Source of the DNA: JAAFJM01 sp964529175
GTDB taxonomy: Bacteria > Bacteroidota > Bacteroidia > UKL13-3
DNA: 64,000 bases
Direction of reading: 5' to 3'
Assembly: GCA_964529175.1 (NCBI GenBank)
Contig: CAZGVO010000007.1
Location: 124,001 to 188,000 of the forward strand
How positions within the stretch are numbered: position 1 is the stretch's first letter; every line of letters starts with the position of its first letter. Under the pieces are notes generated by a model. It was given only the letters and a program-made list of their open reading frames with translations, did not search any database and was not told the DNA's origin. A program made the translations under genes and the position numbers. This document shows, piece after piece, positions 1 to 7,947 of the stretch.

Positions 1-1
1 A

Positions 2-364
2 GCTAAGAATATAGCCTATGAAACATTCCAAGATCAAAATAGAACAACCGCAAACACTAAAAAAATTGGGAAACGAAAAAATGAAATACCTTCAAGTGGA
101 GATGCTGCAATAATTTTATTTTATATACTAAAAGAGTTAAACTATAAATTTGAAGCGTATGGCAACAAAATTAGAATACAACGATTATTAGAATATCTAA
201 CGGGAAGTGACCATAAACAATTTGAAAGCATTCTTCATGACCCATTATCTAATAAAAATGGGAAAGGGATAAGCGACAATAAAACAAAAACATTGGTAAA
301 TAAACTGATAGATATGAAATTTAATGAGGCAGCAAATTTGTTATTAAAAGATAGCGAAATTTAA
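2..364 (+). CDS. C-terminal part of an unidentified protein (truncated by window edge)
   Basis: An open frame runs from the first bases of the window to a TAA at 362-364, giving about 120 residues with no start codon in view. It is polar and Lys/Asn-rich, with a helical-looking tail that includes LLEYLTGSDHKQFESILHD. I do not recognise the family. It is followed by a strong terminator hairpin and then the small HTH genes of a mobile element, so it is probably the last gene of an upstream transcription unit of that element. Confidence 0.6.
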   Translation, partial: AKNIAYETFQDQNRTTANTKKIGKRKNEIPSSGDAAIILFYILKELNYKFEAYGNKIRIQRLLEYLTGSDHKQFESILHDPLSNKNGKGISDNKTKTLVNKLIDMKFNEAANLLLKDSEI

Positions 365-394
365 TTTATTTCACAGATTACCAGAAACATACAC

Positions 395-435
395 AAATCC
401 CCCCCTTTGATTACAGAGGGGGGGATTTATTTTTG
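395..435 (+). terminator. Rho-independent terminator after the truncated first gene
   Basis: A perfect 12-bp stem, AAATCCCCCCCT (395-406) against AGGGGGGGATTT (417-428), has a 10-nt loop and is followed by ATTTTTG. It lies 30 bp after the stop codon at 364 and before the gene at 469. The run of seven G-C pairs is striking in such AT-rich DNA. Confidence 0.85.
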
Positions 436-468
436 TACTGAAAATTTGTGAACCAAAAATAAATAAAA

Positions 469-780
469 ATGGATAAATTAATTTTAACAAATTTAACAAT
501 GGAACAACTCGAGGAGTTGATTTCAAAATCAACACGTAATGTGTTAAAAGAATTTTCTTCGAAAAAAGAAGATAATGAATTGCTTAATATTAAAGAAGCA
601 TCGCAATTTTTAGATTTAGCAGTACAAACAATTTATGGCTTTACCTCTGCTAACAAAATACCTTACTTTAAAAAAGGTAAAAAACTAATTTTCAAAAGAA
701 GTGATTTAGAAAATTGGCAATTAGAAAATTCCAGTAAAACTTTAAGTGATCTTGAAATTCAATTTAAAAGCAAAAAATAA
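469..780 (+). CDS. Excisionase/AlpA-type helix-turn-helix protein (HTH_17)
   Basis: A 103-residue protein. Residues about 40-90 form the MerR-like winged HTH typical of excisionase-family DNA-binding proteins: LNIKEASQFLDLAVQTIYGF, then KIPYFKKGKKLIFKRSDLENW. Such proteins regulate or direct excision of integrated elements in Bacteroidota. It is the first of four closely packed genes (469-3192), the usual order in small integrative elements: HTH, HTH, DnaB-N, DUF3987. The role in excision is inferred from family and context; the integrase would have to lie upstream of this window. Confidence 0.8.
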   Translation: MDKLILTNLTMEQLEELISKSTRNVLKEFSSKKEDNELLNIKEASQFLDLAVQTIYGFTSANKIPYFKKGKKLIFKRSDLENWQLENSSKTLSDLEIQFKSKK

Positions 781-781
781 T

Positions 782-1075
782 ATGGAACTTTTATTAATCT
801 CAGCAGAGGCCTACAAAACAGTATTAACAAAACTTGAGGCAATCGAAAAAATGCAAAGTGAAATTCTTGAATTGTTACAAACAGAAAAAGGTAGAGGTTC
901 AGGATCATTGAATCACGTAACCGAAAAAGAAGCCATGAAAATGGTGGGTAAAAAAAGTACTTGGTTTTGGCTAATGCGCAGGTCTGGCCAACTAAAGTTT
1001 ACAAAAGTAGGTTCAAAAGTATTTTATTCAGTTGATGAACTTCAAAAACTAGTGAGCGAGGGGGGCCGAATTTAA
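782..1075 (+). CDS. Small helix-turn-helix protein of a mobile element
   Basis: The frame is open from 746, but that would overlap the previous gene by 35 bp. The ATG at 782, one base after its stop, is the better start and gives 97 residues. The N-terminal half is a short coiled-coil-like helix (YKTVLTKLEAIEKMQSEILE). The C-terminal half is a second HTH_17-like domain, VTEKEAMKMVGKKSTWFW followed by LKFTKVGSKVFYSVDELQKL. The stop overlaps the next start (1075), so translation is probably coupled. Likely a DNA-binding accessory of the element's excision or replication. Confidence 0.75.
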   Translation: MELLLISAEAYKTVLTKLEAIEKMQSEILELLQTEKGRGSGSLNHVTEKEAMKMVGKKSTWFWLMRRSGQLKFTKVGSKVFYSVDELQKLVSEGGRI

Positions 1076-1764
1076 TGAAACAAACACATCATCTCGAAAT
1101 TCGCTCATTAAAACACAGATTTGAGTGTGTTGTGCTTGGTGCCTGTATTCAGGAACAAAACAACTTTAGTAAAATTCAAAAATTTTTACTTAGAACAGAT
1201 TTTGGAACCAACAACAAAATTGTTTTTGATGCGCTTCAATATTTACATGAAAACAGTAAACCTATTGATCTGATTAGCGTAAGCAAACAAATGCTTTCTG
1301 AAATTAAAGCAACTAAGTATTCTGAAAATGAGAGTTATGTAAAAATTAATCAATATCTGATTAAATTAACTAATCTCATTTCAAACACATGTAATTTAGA
1401 GTACTACGCATTGCAATTGGCTCAACTTAGTATTCACTTTCAATTACTGGAACAATTGCATCTATTACTTCAAAACAAGTCTTTACCATTAGAACTATTT
1501 GAAGATTTAGACGACTTTAGAAAGTGTTTGCTTCCATGTGACTGTAATCCTCTGGATTTATTAGAAAAAGCAGTTAAATTCTTTAATGGTAAATATCCTA
1601 ATTATAGCGAATTTTATCAACCTATTCTAGTTATTGACCATGAATTAGAATTACGCTGTTCTGAAATTCAAAAAGATTTTGCTTTAAAAGGAACAAATTC
1701 AAGCCAAACTGAACATTTGTCTGAAAGTACTTGTGATTTAACTTTAACAGAAACTCCATTTTAG
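1075..1764 (+). CDS. DnaB N-terminal-domain protein (helicase domain absent)
   Basis: A 229-residue protein whose first ~100 residues resemble the helical N-terminal domain of DnaB replicative helicase (VLGACIQEQNNFSKIQKFL, then NKIVFDALQYLHENSKPID). There is no Walker A motif or RecA-like ATPase domain, so it is not a helicase itself. Stand-alone DnaB-N proteins are common beside DUF3987 proteins in Bacteroidota elements and may recruit host DnaB or primase to the excised element; that role is inference. It overlaps the preceding gene by one base and is followed after 3 bp by the DUF3987 gene. Confidence 0.6.
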   Translation: MKQTHHLEIRSLKHRFECVVLGACIQEQNNFSKIQKFLLRTDFGTNNKIVFDALQYLHENSKPIDLISVSKQMLSEIKATKYSENESYVKINQYLIKLTNLISNTCNLEYYALQLAQLSIHFQLLEQLHLLLQNKSLPLELFEDLDDFRKCLLPCDCNPLDLLEKAVKFFNGKYPNYSEFYQPILVIDHELELRCSEIQKDFALKGTNSSQTEHLSESTCDLTLTETPF

Positions 1765-1767
1765 AAT

Positions 1768-3192
1768 ATGAAAAACCTAAGATTTGAAGAATATTCAAAA
1801 CAAGAAAATGGATTAAGTACCTTCTCTAATGAGGAAATTCAATCGGAAATTTTTAAAAGAAACTGCATTGAAAATCCTTTCCCTTTGCATGTTTTTCATA
1901 CTAATATAACTAGTTTTATTAATTTGCTTTGTAGTAAAGATGGGTATGATATTCCACCAAGTTTTGTTGGCACTACCCTACTTTCTGCTTATAGCACAGC
2001 AATTGGTACTAGCTACGCAGTAACTGCAAATGGTAAAGATCTTATATATCTTCCAGTATGGGCAGGATTGGTAGGTATTTCAAGTAGTGGTAAAAGTTTA
2101 GCAATTAGTAAAATCTACGAGCCATTATTTAATATTCAAGATGCTTATGATATTGAGTTGCAAAAACTATCTGAACAAAATAATCAAAATCAATCAAATA
2201 ATGAATTTGTTAAAACATTGATTATACGAGATGTTACTGTGCCAACATTGATTAAAGATATATTGCCCAAAAACCCAAAAGGGCTAGTTAAACATGCTGA
2301 TGAATTATTAGAATGGATTAATGGTCTTAATCAATACAGTAAAAAAGAAAGTACTGATGAGCAATTTTGGCTAAGTACTTGGAATTGTACTACATACACA
2401 GCAGTTAGGTCTGGAAATTTTAAATTTATTTCTAGGAAACCATTTGTAAACATAATTGGTGGAACACAACATAAAATTTTGCCAAAGTTTTTTGCTAATG
2501 ATAGAGACACTAATGGCTTTATTTTTAGGTTATTGTTTGCAACCCATCATAGCGATGTAATAGCAAAACCTAAACTTACATTTCAAATGCCCCCTAATAT
2601 AGATTGGTACCATCACGAAAGTATAAAATCCATGTACTATAAACTTGAAGTACCTAATAATGACTGTAAGCCTAAAATGGTAATTCTAAGCAAAGATGCA
2701 TCAGTACTATATGAAAAATGGGTTGACACAAAAATTGACATCATAAATAAGATAACCGATCTTGATGAAAAGGATACTGCTGCAAGTATTTTGGGTAAAA
2801 TGAAAGAATATGTATTAAGATTTTGTGGAATATTAGCCATATCTGATAAATGTTTAAGCGCTCAAATTGTTAACGAAAAGCTAAATCCATTTTTTGATGA
2901 TAAGGAAAATATTGGTTTAAATGTTATGAAAAGAGCCATAGAGCTTGGTGAATATTATAATAAAGAAGCAATTTCAATCTATGAAAAAGTCAAGCGCTCA
3001 AATGTTGCTCCACAAGAAGTGATTATAGCAGCTAAAATGTTTAAGCAAAGTGTACCTTATTTAAAAATGGCAAAAATTGTTTACGCAAATCAGAAGCCAA
3101 AATCTGACACTGCTTTATCTAAGCAAATGGAAAGGGATATAAAGCGATGGATGATCAAATATCCTAAAATTTTTGGTGCTAATATTAATTAA
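1768..3192 (+). CDS. DUF3987 (YfjI-like) mobile-element protein
   Basis: A 474-residue protein of the DUF3987 type. After an N-terminal segment it has a P-loop-like motif, GLVGISSSGKSLAISKIYEP, near residues 95-115, then an acidic stretch and the VKHADELLEWINGLNQYSKK region typical of the family. It sits last in the HTH-HTH-DnaB-N-DUF3987 block. The family is tied to phage and integrative elements and is thought to act in element replication, but its biochemistry is poorly known. No terminator is obvious after the stop. Confidence 0.8.
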   Translation: MKNLRFEEYSKQENGLSTFSNEEIQSEIFKRNCIENPFPLHVFHTNITSFINLLCSKDGYDIPPSFVGTTLLSAYSTAIGTSYAVTANGKDLIYLPVWAGLVGISSSGKSLAISKIYEPLFNIQDAYDIELQKLSEQNNQNQSNNEFVKTLIIRDVTVPTLIKDILPKNPKGLVKHADELLEWINGLNQYSKKESTDEQFWLSTWNCTTYTAVRSGNFKFISRKPFVNIIGGTQHKILPKFFANDRDTNGFIFRLLFATHHSDVIAKPKLTFQMPPNIDWYHHESIKSMYYKLEVPNNDCKPKMVILSKDASVLYEKWVDTKIDIINKITDLDEKDTAASILGKMKEYVLRFCGILAISDKCLSAQIVNEKLNPFFDDKENIGLNVMKRAIELGEYYNKEAISIYEKVKRSNVAPQEVIIAAKMFKQSVPYLKMAKIVYANQKPKSDTALSKQMERDIKRWMIKYPKIFGANIN

Positions 3193-3796
3193 TGTCTTTT
3201 ACAAATTATTTCCCCCACAAATAGTTATGCAAAACATTATAATACAGCAATTTAACCCTTTAGTTTCTTCTGACAAAATCAGACAAACTTATTATAACTG
3301 TCTGATTACTAATGCCAATAATATCAAAAAGTAGGACACTAAATGTCGTAAACAAAAGACAAATTTTGTCCTGCTTTTTAAAATATAAATACCTGAAAAT
3401 AAATATATTAAAAACCACTTGTCGTAATTTGTCTTGACTAAAAAAGATGATTAGTCGCTATAAATCAAAACAATACAAAGAAATAAGTGAATTTTTCTTA
3501 CGACAATTTTATTTTTAGCTTGAATACACTAGGTGTATCTAATAAACCTTTCCAATTCACAGCTACTCCCCTTCATATATAAAATTATTAAACTGGCGTT
3601 TGATAACTAGTAATTATCTGCATTTATTAGTTACTAAATATTCCTGACTCATCATTAACTTTCCCTAAAAACGCTTACATATAATTCAATTATTCCTTCA
3701 ATAGTTTTACCGTTGAATTTTATTCCTGAATCAAGTTTACAATGATATTTCAATACCTATTTTACACTTTTTTATGTAAACCTATTTAGGATTAGC

Positions 3797-3820
3797 TACT
3801 AGTTAGCAAGCTAACTAGTA
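3797..3820. repeat. Perfect palindrome upstream of umuDC
   Basis: TACTAGTTAGC (3797-3807) pairs with GCTAACTAGTA (3810-3820) across a 2-base centre. It resembles the TTAGTTAC/GTAACTAA hairpins of the downstream array and is followed by the same AAATTC...TGTTTGCGCATT stretch seen near 7730-7757. Confidence 0.7.
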
Positions 3821-3847
3821 ACAAAATATTCAACTAAATTCAATTGT

Positions 3848-3893
3848 TTGCGCATTAAGTTGCGCACCTTGCGCATAGTTGCACAGTTGCGCA
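3848..3893. promoter_or_regulatory. Cluster of five TTGCGCA-like boxes upstream of umuD
   Basis: TTGCGCA occurs at 3848-3854, 3860-3866, 3869-3875 and 3887-3893, with the variant TTGCACA at 3879-3885; start-to-start distances are 12, 9, 10 and 8 bp. GC-rich boxes this regular stand out in the AT-rich background. The same box recurs throughout 6560-8370. It could be an operator array for umuDC or a replication/partition-type site; the function is not known. Confidence 0.4.
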
Positions 3894-3999
3894 ATTATAT
3901 TTTGGAATTAATAAATTACGGTTAGTAATTTTATAGCCTCAATTCTAAATTGATACATTTATTTACAATGATTTTGAAACCAACTTGAATGTAATTGGA

Positions 4000-4007
4000 T
4001 AAATTTG
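4000..4007 (+). promoter_or_regulatory. Putative Bacteroidota -7 promoter element of umuD
   Basis: TAAATTTG fits the TAnnTTTG -7 consensus and lies 20 bp before the umuD ATG. Possible upstream TTG-type elements at 3985-3987 and 3973-3976 are not at ideal spacing, so the -33 box is uncertain. Confidence 0.35.
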
Positions 4008-4026
4008 TTATGATTCAAAAATCAGC

Positions 4027-4518
4027 ATGGGCAAGTTTTTGAATACAACAAGAAATAAGCCAAAATCATTGAAAAACAAGCAACTAAATACTAAATCAGG
4101 TTTCAAAATTTATAAAGTTGATACAGAAATAGAACTAGAATTACCATTAATGGATGGTGGTGTTAGTGCTGGTTTCCCTTCGCCCGCAGCTGATTTTTTG
4201 GATAATAAAATTGACCTTAATAAATACCTTATCAAAAAGGAATCAACAACGTTTATTGCTGTTGTAGATGGCTATTCAATGCAAGGTGCTGGAATATCAG
4301 ACAAAGACTTATTGGTTATAGATAAATCATTGGAACCTACAGATGGAAAAATTGCAGTTTGTATTATAGATGGTGAATTTGTTCTAAAAAGACTAAAAGT
4401 AAACAAGGAAGGAATTTGGTTAGTTCCAGAAAATGAAAAATTTAAACCTACTAAGGTTACTGAATTTAATGATTTTGAAATTTGGGGGATTGTAACTTTT
4501 TCTATTCAACGCCACTAA
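4027..4518 (+). CDS. umuD: UmuD-type S24 self-cleaving protein of DNA polymerase V
   Basis: A 163-residue LexA/UmuD-family (peptidase S24) protein. The self-cleavage site is the Ala48-Gly49 bond in VSAGFPSPA. The catalytic serine is Ser84 (DGYSMQGAGI) and the lysine is Lys121 (GEFVLKRLKV), both in the expected order and spacing. After RecA-stimulated cleavage UmuD' joins UmuC to form the translesion polymerase. The N-terminus (~40 residues, very basic) is longer than in E. coli UmuD but too short for a LexA DNA-binding domain. umuC starts 2 bp after its stop. Assignment is firm; SOS control in this host is inferred. Confidence 0.93.
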   Translation: MGKFLNTTRNKPKSLKNKQLNTKSGFKIYKVDTEIELELPLMDGGVSAGFPSPAADFLDNKIDLNKYLIKKESTTFIAVVDGYSMQGAGISDKDLLVIDKSLEPTDGKIAVCIIDGEFVLKRLKVNKEGIWLVPENEKFKPTKVTEFNDFEIWGIVTFSIQRH

Positions 4519-4519
4519 A

Positions 4520-5785
4520 ATGTTTGCCCTAATTGATTGTAATAACTTTTATGCCTCATGTGAGAGGTTATTTAGGCCTCAACTAAGAGGTAAACCTATT
4601 GTTGTATTATCCAACAATGATGGTTGTGTAATTGCTCGTAGTAATGAAGCTAAAAAGCTAGGTATTCCAATGGGTGCAGTTGCATTTGAATACAAGGATT
4701 TATTCGAAAAAAATAATGTGCATGTTTTCTCTTCTAACTATGCACTTTATGGCGATATGAGCAACCGAGTTATGAATATGTTAGCTGAATTTTCACCTGA
4801 AATTGAAGTTTATAGCATTGATGAAGCCTTTTTAAAATTTGAAGGATTTGATGCTTTTTATGACTTTAACATCATTGGTAAAGAAATAAGATATAAAGTC
4901 ACTAAGGGTACAGGAATACCAATTTCTGTTGGTTTTGCTAACACAAAATCACTATCGAAGGTTGCTAATAAAATTGCAAAAAAATTCCCCGAAAAAACGG
5001 GCAATGTATACGTTATTGACACCGAAGAAAAGCGTATAAAAGCACTAAAATGGCTTCCAATTGAAGATGTTTGGGGTATTGGCCGACAACATGCTAAACG
5101 CTTACAGGCAATTGGAGTTAAAAATGCATATCAATTTACTCAATTACAAGCAGAATGGGTAAAAAAGAACATGAGCATTGTAGGACTTCGACTATACAAT
5201 GAACTACTTGGTATTCCATGTTTAGAGCTAGATGACCCACTCACAGATAAAAAGAATATTGCCTGTACACGTTCATTTGATAAGAATTATGACGATTACA
5301 ACTACATTAGAGAACGTGTTTCATCATTTGCTGTTAACTGTGCTGAAAAACTTAGAAAACAAAATTCATACTGTAATGCTATGATGGTTTTTTTATTGAC
5401 TAATTACCATAGAAAAGACCACGAACAGTACAGTAAAAATATTCTTCTAAAACTTCCGTATCCAACCAATTCAAATATTGAGCTTTCAAGATTTGCCACA
5501 AATGCATTAAGTAAAATATATAAAAAAGGGTATTTATTCAAAAAAGCAGGTGTAATTGTAATGGAAATTACTCCAGAGTCACAAAAACAGCTCAATATGT
5601 TTGAAAATAGTAACCCTAAGCATATTTCACTCATGAAAGCTATTGACGATTTAAATAAAATAATTGGAGTAACAAAAGTAAAATTGGCATCACAGGATAT
5701 TGGAAGGGCTTGGAAAATGAAACAAGAGAAACTTTCTCCTAGATACACTACCCGAATAGATGAATTATTAATGATTAAAGCCTAA
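4520..5785 (+). CDS. umuC: UmuC, Y-family translesion DNA polymerase
   Basis: A 421-residue protein, the normal length for UmuC. Motifs in order: MFALIDCNNFYASCERLF (first metal-binding Asp6), VVLSNNDGCVIARSNEAK (nucleotide-binding finger), YSIDEAFLKFEG (catalytic Asp-Glu), then the helix-hairpin-helix KWLPIEDVWGIGRQHAKRL, a little-finger domain and the C-terminal UmuC-specific tail. With UmuD' it copies past lesions such as abasic sites and UV photoproducts. It is in an operon with umuD and is followed about 100 bp later by an SRAP gene acting on related damage. Confidence 0.95.
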   Translation: MFALIDCNNFYASCERLFRPQLRGKPIVVLSNNDGCVIARSNEAKKLGIPMGAVAFEYKDLFEKNNVHVFSSNYALYGDMSNRVMNMLAEFSPEIEVYSIDEAFLKFEGFDAFYDFNIIGKEIRYKVTKGTGIPISVGFANTKSLSKVANKIAKKFPEKTGNVYVIDTEEKRIKALKWLPIEDVWGIGRQHAKRLQAIGVKNAYQFTQLQAEWVKKNMSIVGLRLYNELLGIPCLELDDPLTDKKNIACTRSFDKNYDDYNYIRERVSSFAVNCAEKLRKQNSYCNAMMVFLLTNYHRKDHEQYSKNILLKLPYPTNSNIELSRFATNALSKIYKKGYLFKKAGVIVMEITPESQKQLNMFENSNPKHISLMKAIDDLNKIIGVTKVKLASQDIGRAWKMKQEKLSPRYTTRIDELLMIKA

Positions 5786-5884
5786 TTCACTTATTTTATA
5801 TATTTTTGAAGTTAACTATAAACTAGAGGACTTTAGTTCAATTATTGATATAAATAAAATTATTACACTAAAACATCAACTACA

Positions 5885-6502
5885 ATGTGTTATTATTCTA
5901 AACAAACTTCAGATGCCCAAACATTAGAGAACAGGTTTAATTTATTACCTATTGGTGAATTACCTATTAACTCAGATAGATTTAATGGATTTACCCACCC
6001 CTTAGCTCCAGTAATTACAACCTCACAGAAAGATAGTATTCAACTTTATTCTTGGGGTTTAATTCCAAGTTGGGCAAAAGATGAAAGCTTTAGAAAAAAC
6101 ACCTTAAATGCACGTATTGAAACAATTGATGAAAAACCATCTTATCGTAATTATATTAAGAACCGCTGTTTAATCGTAGTAGATGGTTTTTACGAATGGC
6201 AATGGTTAGACCCAGCGGGAAAGGATAAACTACAATATTTAATAACCTTGCCTAATGAGGAATTATTTGCCTTTGCAGGTATTTATAGCTCTTGGACTAA
6301 TAAGTTAACTGGTGAGGTTATAAATACATACTCCATGGTAACTACAGAGGCTAACGAATTAATGGCTGAAGTACATAATACAAAAAAAAGAATGCCAGTA
6401 ATTTTAACAAAAGAGAATGAGCAAGATTGGCTTAATCCTAATGTAGACTACAGGCTATTTAGTAAATGTGAAATTGATTTGAAAGCTGAACCAATGTATT
6501 AA
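5885..6502 (+). CDS. SRAP/HMCES-type abasic-site protein (YedK family)
   Basis: A 205-residue SOS-response-associated peptidase family protein. The start is fixed by the required Cys2 (MCYYS), exposed by removal of Met1 and crosslinking to abasic sites. Other expected active-site residues are present: Asn75 (LNARIET), Glu104 (GFYEWQW) and His164 (AEVHNTKKRMPVIL). The family forms a thiazolidine DNA-protein crosslink with abasic sites in single-stranded DNA and so shields them. It follows umuDC by 99 bp on the same strand, a functional pairing seen widely. No LexA box could be identified. A hairpin at 6515-6546 follows the stop. Confidence 0.93.
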   Translation: MCYYSKQTSDAQTLENRFNLLPIGELPINSDRFNGFTHPLAPVITTSQKDSIQLYSWGLIPSWAKDESFRKNTLNARIETIDEKPSYRNYIKNRCLIVVDGFYEWQWLDPAGKDKLQYLITLPNEELFAFAGIYSSWTNKLTGEVINTYSMVTTEANELMAEVHNTKKRMPVILTKENEQDWLNPNVDYRLFSKCEIDLKAEPMY

Positions 6503-6514
6503 TTTTTAGCACCA

Positions 6515-6546
6515 TTTTTTAGCACCTATTTTCAGGTGCTAAAAAA
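6515..6546. repeat. Hairpin A1, 12-bp perfect arms, directly after the SRAP gene
   Basis: TTTTTTAGCACC (6515-6526) pairs with GGTGCTAAAAAA (6535-6546) around an 8-nt loop. It could act as a bidirectional terminator for the SRAP gene, 12 bp after its stop. Because the same hairpin recurs at 6708 and 6900 far from any gene end, it is better seen as part of the repeat. Confidence 0.85.
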
Positions 6547-6980
6547 TACATTATTTGTTATGGTTACGCAGTCTTTGCGCAATATGTTTAATAATGCGCA
6601 ATGTGCTCAAAAAAATCGCACAAAGCCTTATATTTTAAAGATTTACATAAAATTTAGAAATGTAAGAATTGGTCAAAAAACACCATCAAATAAAATATAT
6701 CAAATCATTTTTTAGCACCTATTTTTAGGTGCTAAAAAATACACTATTTCATTATGATTGCGCAGTCTTTGCACAATCTATTTATTAATTCGCAATGTGC
6801 GCAAAACTGCACAAAACACTATATTTTAAATGTTTACATAAACATTTAGAAATGTAAGAATTGGTTAATAAATACCATGAAATAATAAACTTCAATGCAT
6901 TTTTTAGCACCGATTTTTAGGTGCTAAAAAAAACATTATTTATTGTGGTTGTGCAGTTTTTGCGCAAAGTGTTTAATTAT
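6515..6980. repeat. Tandem repeat family A, ~192-bp units (two full, one partial)
   Basis: Units begin at 6515, 6708 and 6900 (periods 193 and 192 bp). Each opens with TTTTTTAGCACC-8 nt-GGTGCTAAAAAA (6515-6546, 6708-6739, 6900-6931), then a run with GCGCAGTCTTTGCGCAA-like boxes, then a GTAAGAATTGGT stretch. The loops differ (TATTTTCA, TATTTTTA, GATTTTTA) while the arms are identical, so the stem itself appears conserved. The third unit breaks after about 80 bp and joins family B at a GCGCAA box. Confidence 0.8.
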
Positions 6981-7758
6981 GCGCAAACATCAATCATTCA
7001 AATATTTAAACATAATAAATACATTTACTGGAGTATTTATATTTTTAGTTACTTGAAAATGTAACTAAAAACTATTGATGGCTTTCGAATTTGCAGCTAA
7101 AAACATAATTCTAGCCGCTATATTTAGTAACTAAAAATGTAAAATCATTACTTTTTTGTATGCGCAAAGCTGCGCAAACATCAATCATTCAAATATTTAA
7201 GCTCAATAAATACATTTACTGGAGTATTTATATTTTTAGTTACTTAATAATGTAACTAAAAACTATTGATGGCTTTCGGATTTGCAGCTAAAAACATAAT
7301 TATTAGCTGCTATATTTAGTAACTAAAAATGTAAAATCTAGTGCTTTTTTATGTGCGCAAAGTTGCGCAATTAACTGCGCAAACCTCAATCATTCAAATA
7401 TTTAAACATAATAAATACATTTACTGGAGTATTTATATTTTTAGTTACTTGAAAATGTAACTAAAAACTATTGATGGCTTTCGAATTTGCAGCTAAAAAC
7501 ATAATTCTAGCCGCTATATTTAGTAACTAAAAATGTAAAATCATTACTTTTTTGTATGCGCAAAGCTGCGCAAACATCAATCATTCAAATATTTAAGCTC
7601 AATAAATACATTTACTGGAGTATTTATATTTTTAGTTACTTGATAATGTAACTAAAAACTATTGATGGCTGTAGGATTTGAAGCTAAAAACATAATTATT
7701 AGCTACTATTTTTAGTAACTAAATATTAAATAAAATTCCACTGTTTGCGCATTGTTAC
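6981..7758. repeat. Tandem repeat family B, four ~191-205-bp units in a duplicated dimer
   Basis: Units start at 6981, 7172, 7377 and 7568, each at GCGCAAACATC or GCGCAAACCTC. Units 1 and 3 (191 bp each) differ at only one base by eye. Units 2 and 4 share variants absent from 1 and 3 (AAGCTCAATAAA instead of AAACATAATAAA). The higher-order period is exactly 396 bp (6981 to 7377; 7172 to 7568), so a two-unit block was duplicated recently. Each unit holds a TTTTTAGTTAC/GTAACTAAAAA hairpin (near 7047, 7239, 7443 and 7635) and CATTTACTGGAGTATTTA. Confidence 0.85.
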
Positions 7759-7947
7759 ATTTGTTGCGAACTGCAAATATATTATTGTACAATTTTTTGA
7801 TATACTTACTTTTTCACAATACACATCAATTTTATCAGCATGTTTTCAGCAGCTAAAGAATACTTATTTAGATTTTTGAAGTATCAAATAATCCTTTTTA
7901 GTACTTATTTTGCTATTGTAATGTGTATTATCCTTTTAAAATCAGAC

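Larger units (their letters stand above)
3193..4026. other. 834-bp intergenic region between mobile-element genes and umuD
   Basis: No convincing gene in any frame. It is very AT-rich. Its right part carries an 11-bp-arm palindrome (3797-3820), a cluster of TTGCGCA boxes (3848-3893) and a putative promoter for umuD. The stretch from about 3793 to 3855 resembles 7701-7750 in the repeat array downstream of the SRAP gene, so related repeat DNA flanks the repair cassette on both sides. Confidence 0.6.

Noticed and set aside
1075..1764. Replicative helicase DnaB
   Set aside because: Only the N-terminal domain is encoded; no Walker A or RecA-like core.
5404..5748. 114-codon minus-strand frame inside umuC
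   Set aside because: Antisense shadow of an intact umuC.
6515..7758. CRISPR array
   Set aside because: Repeat units are ~190 bp with almost everything conserved; there are no short repeats with unique spacers and no cas genes.
6981..7758. Classical integron cassette array in the ~190-bp repeats
   Set aside because: The dyads read AGTTAC/GTAACT without a GTTRRRY core and there are no genes between them.
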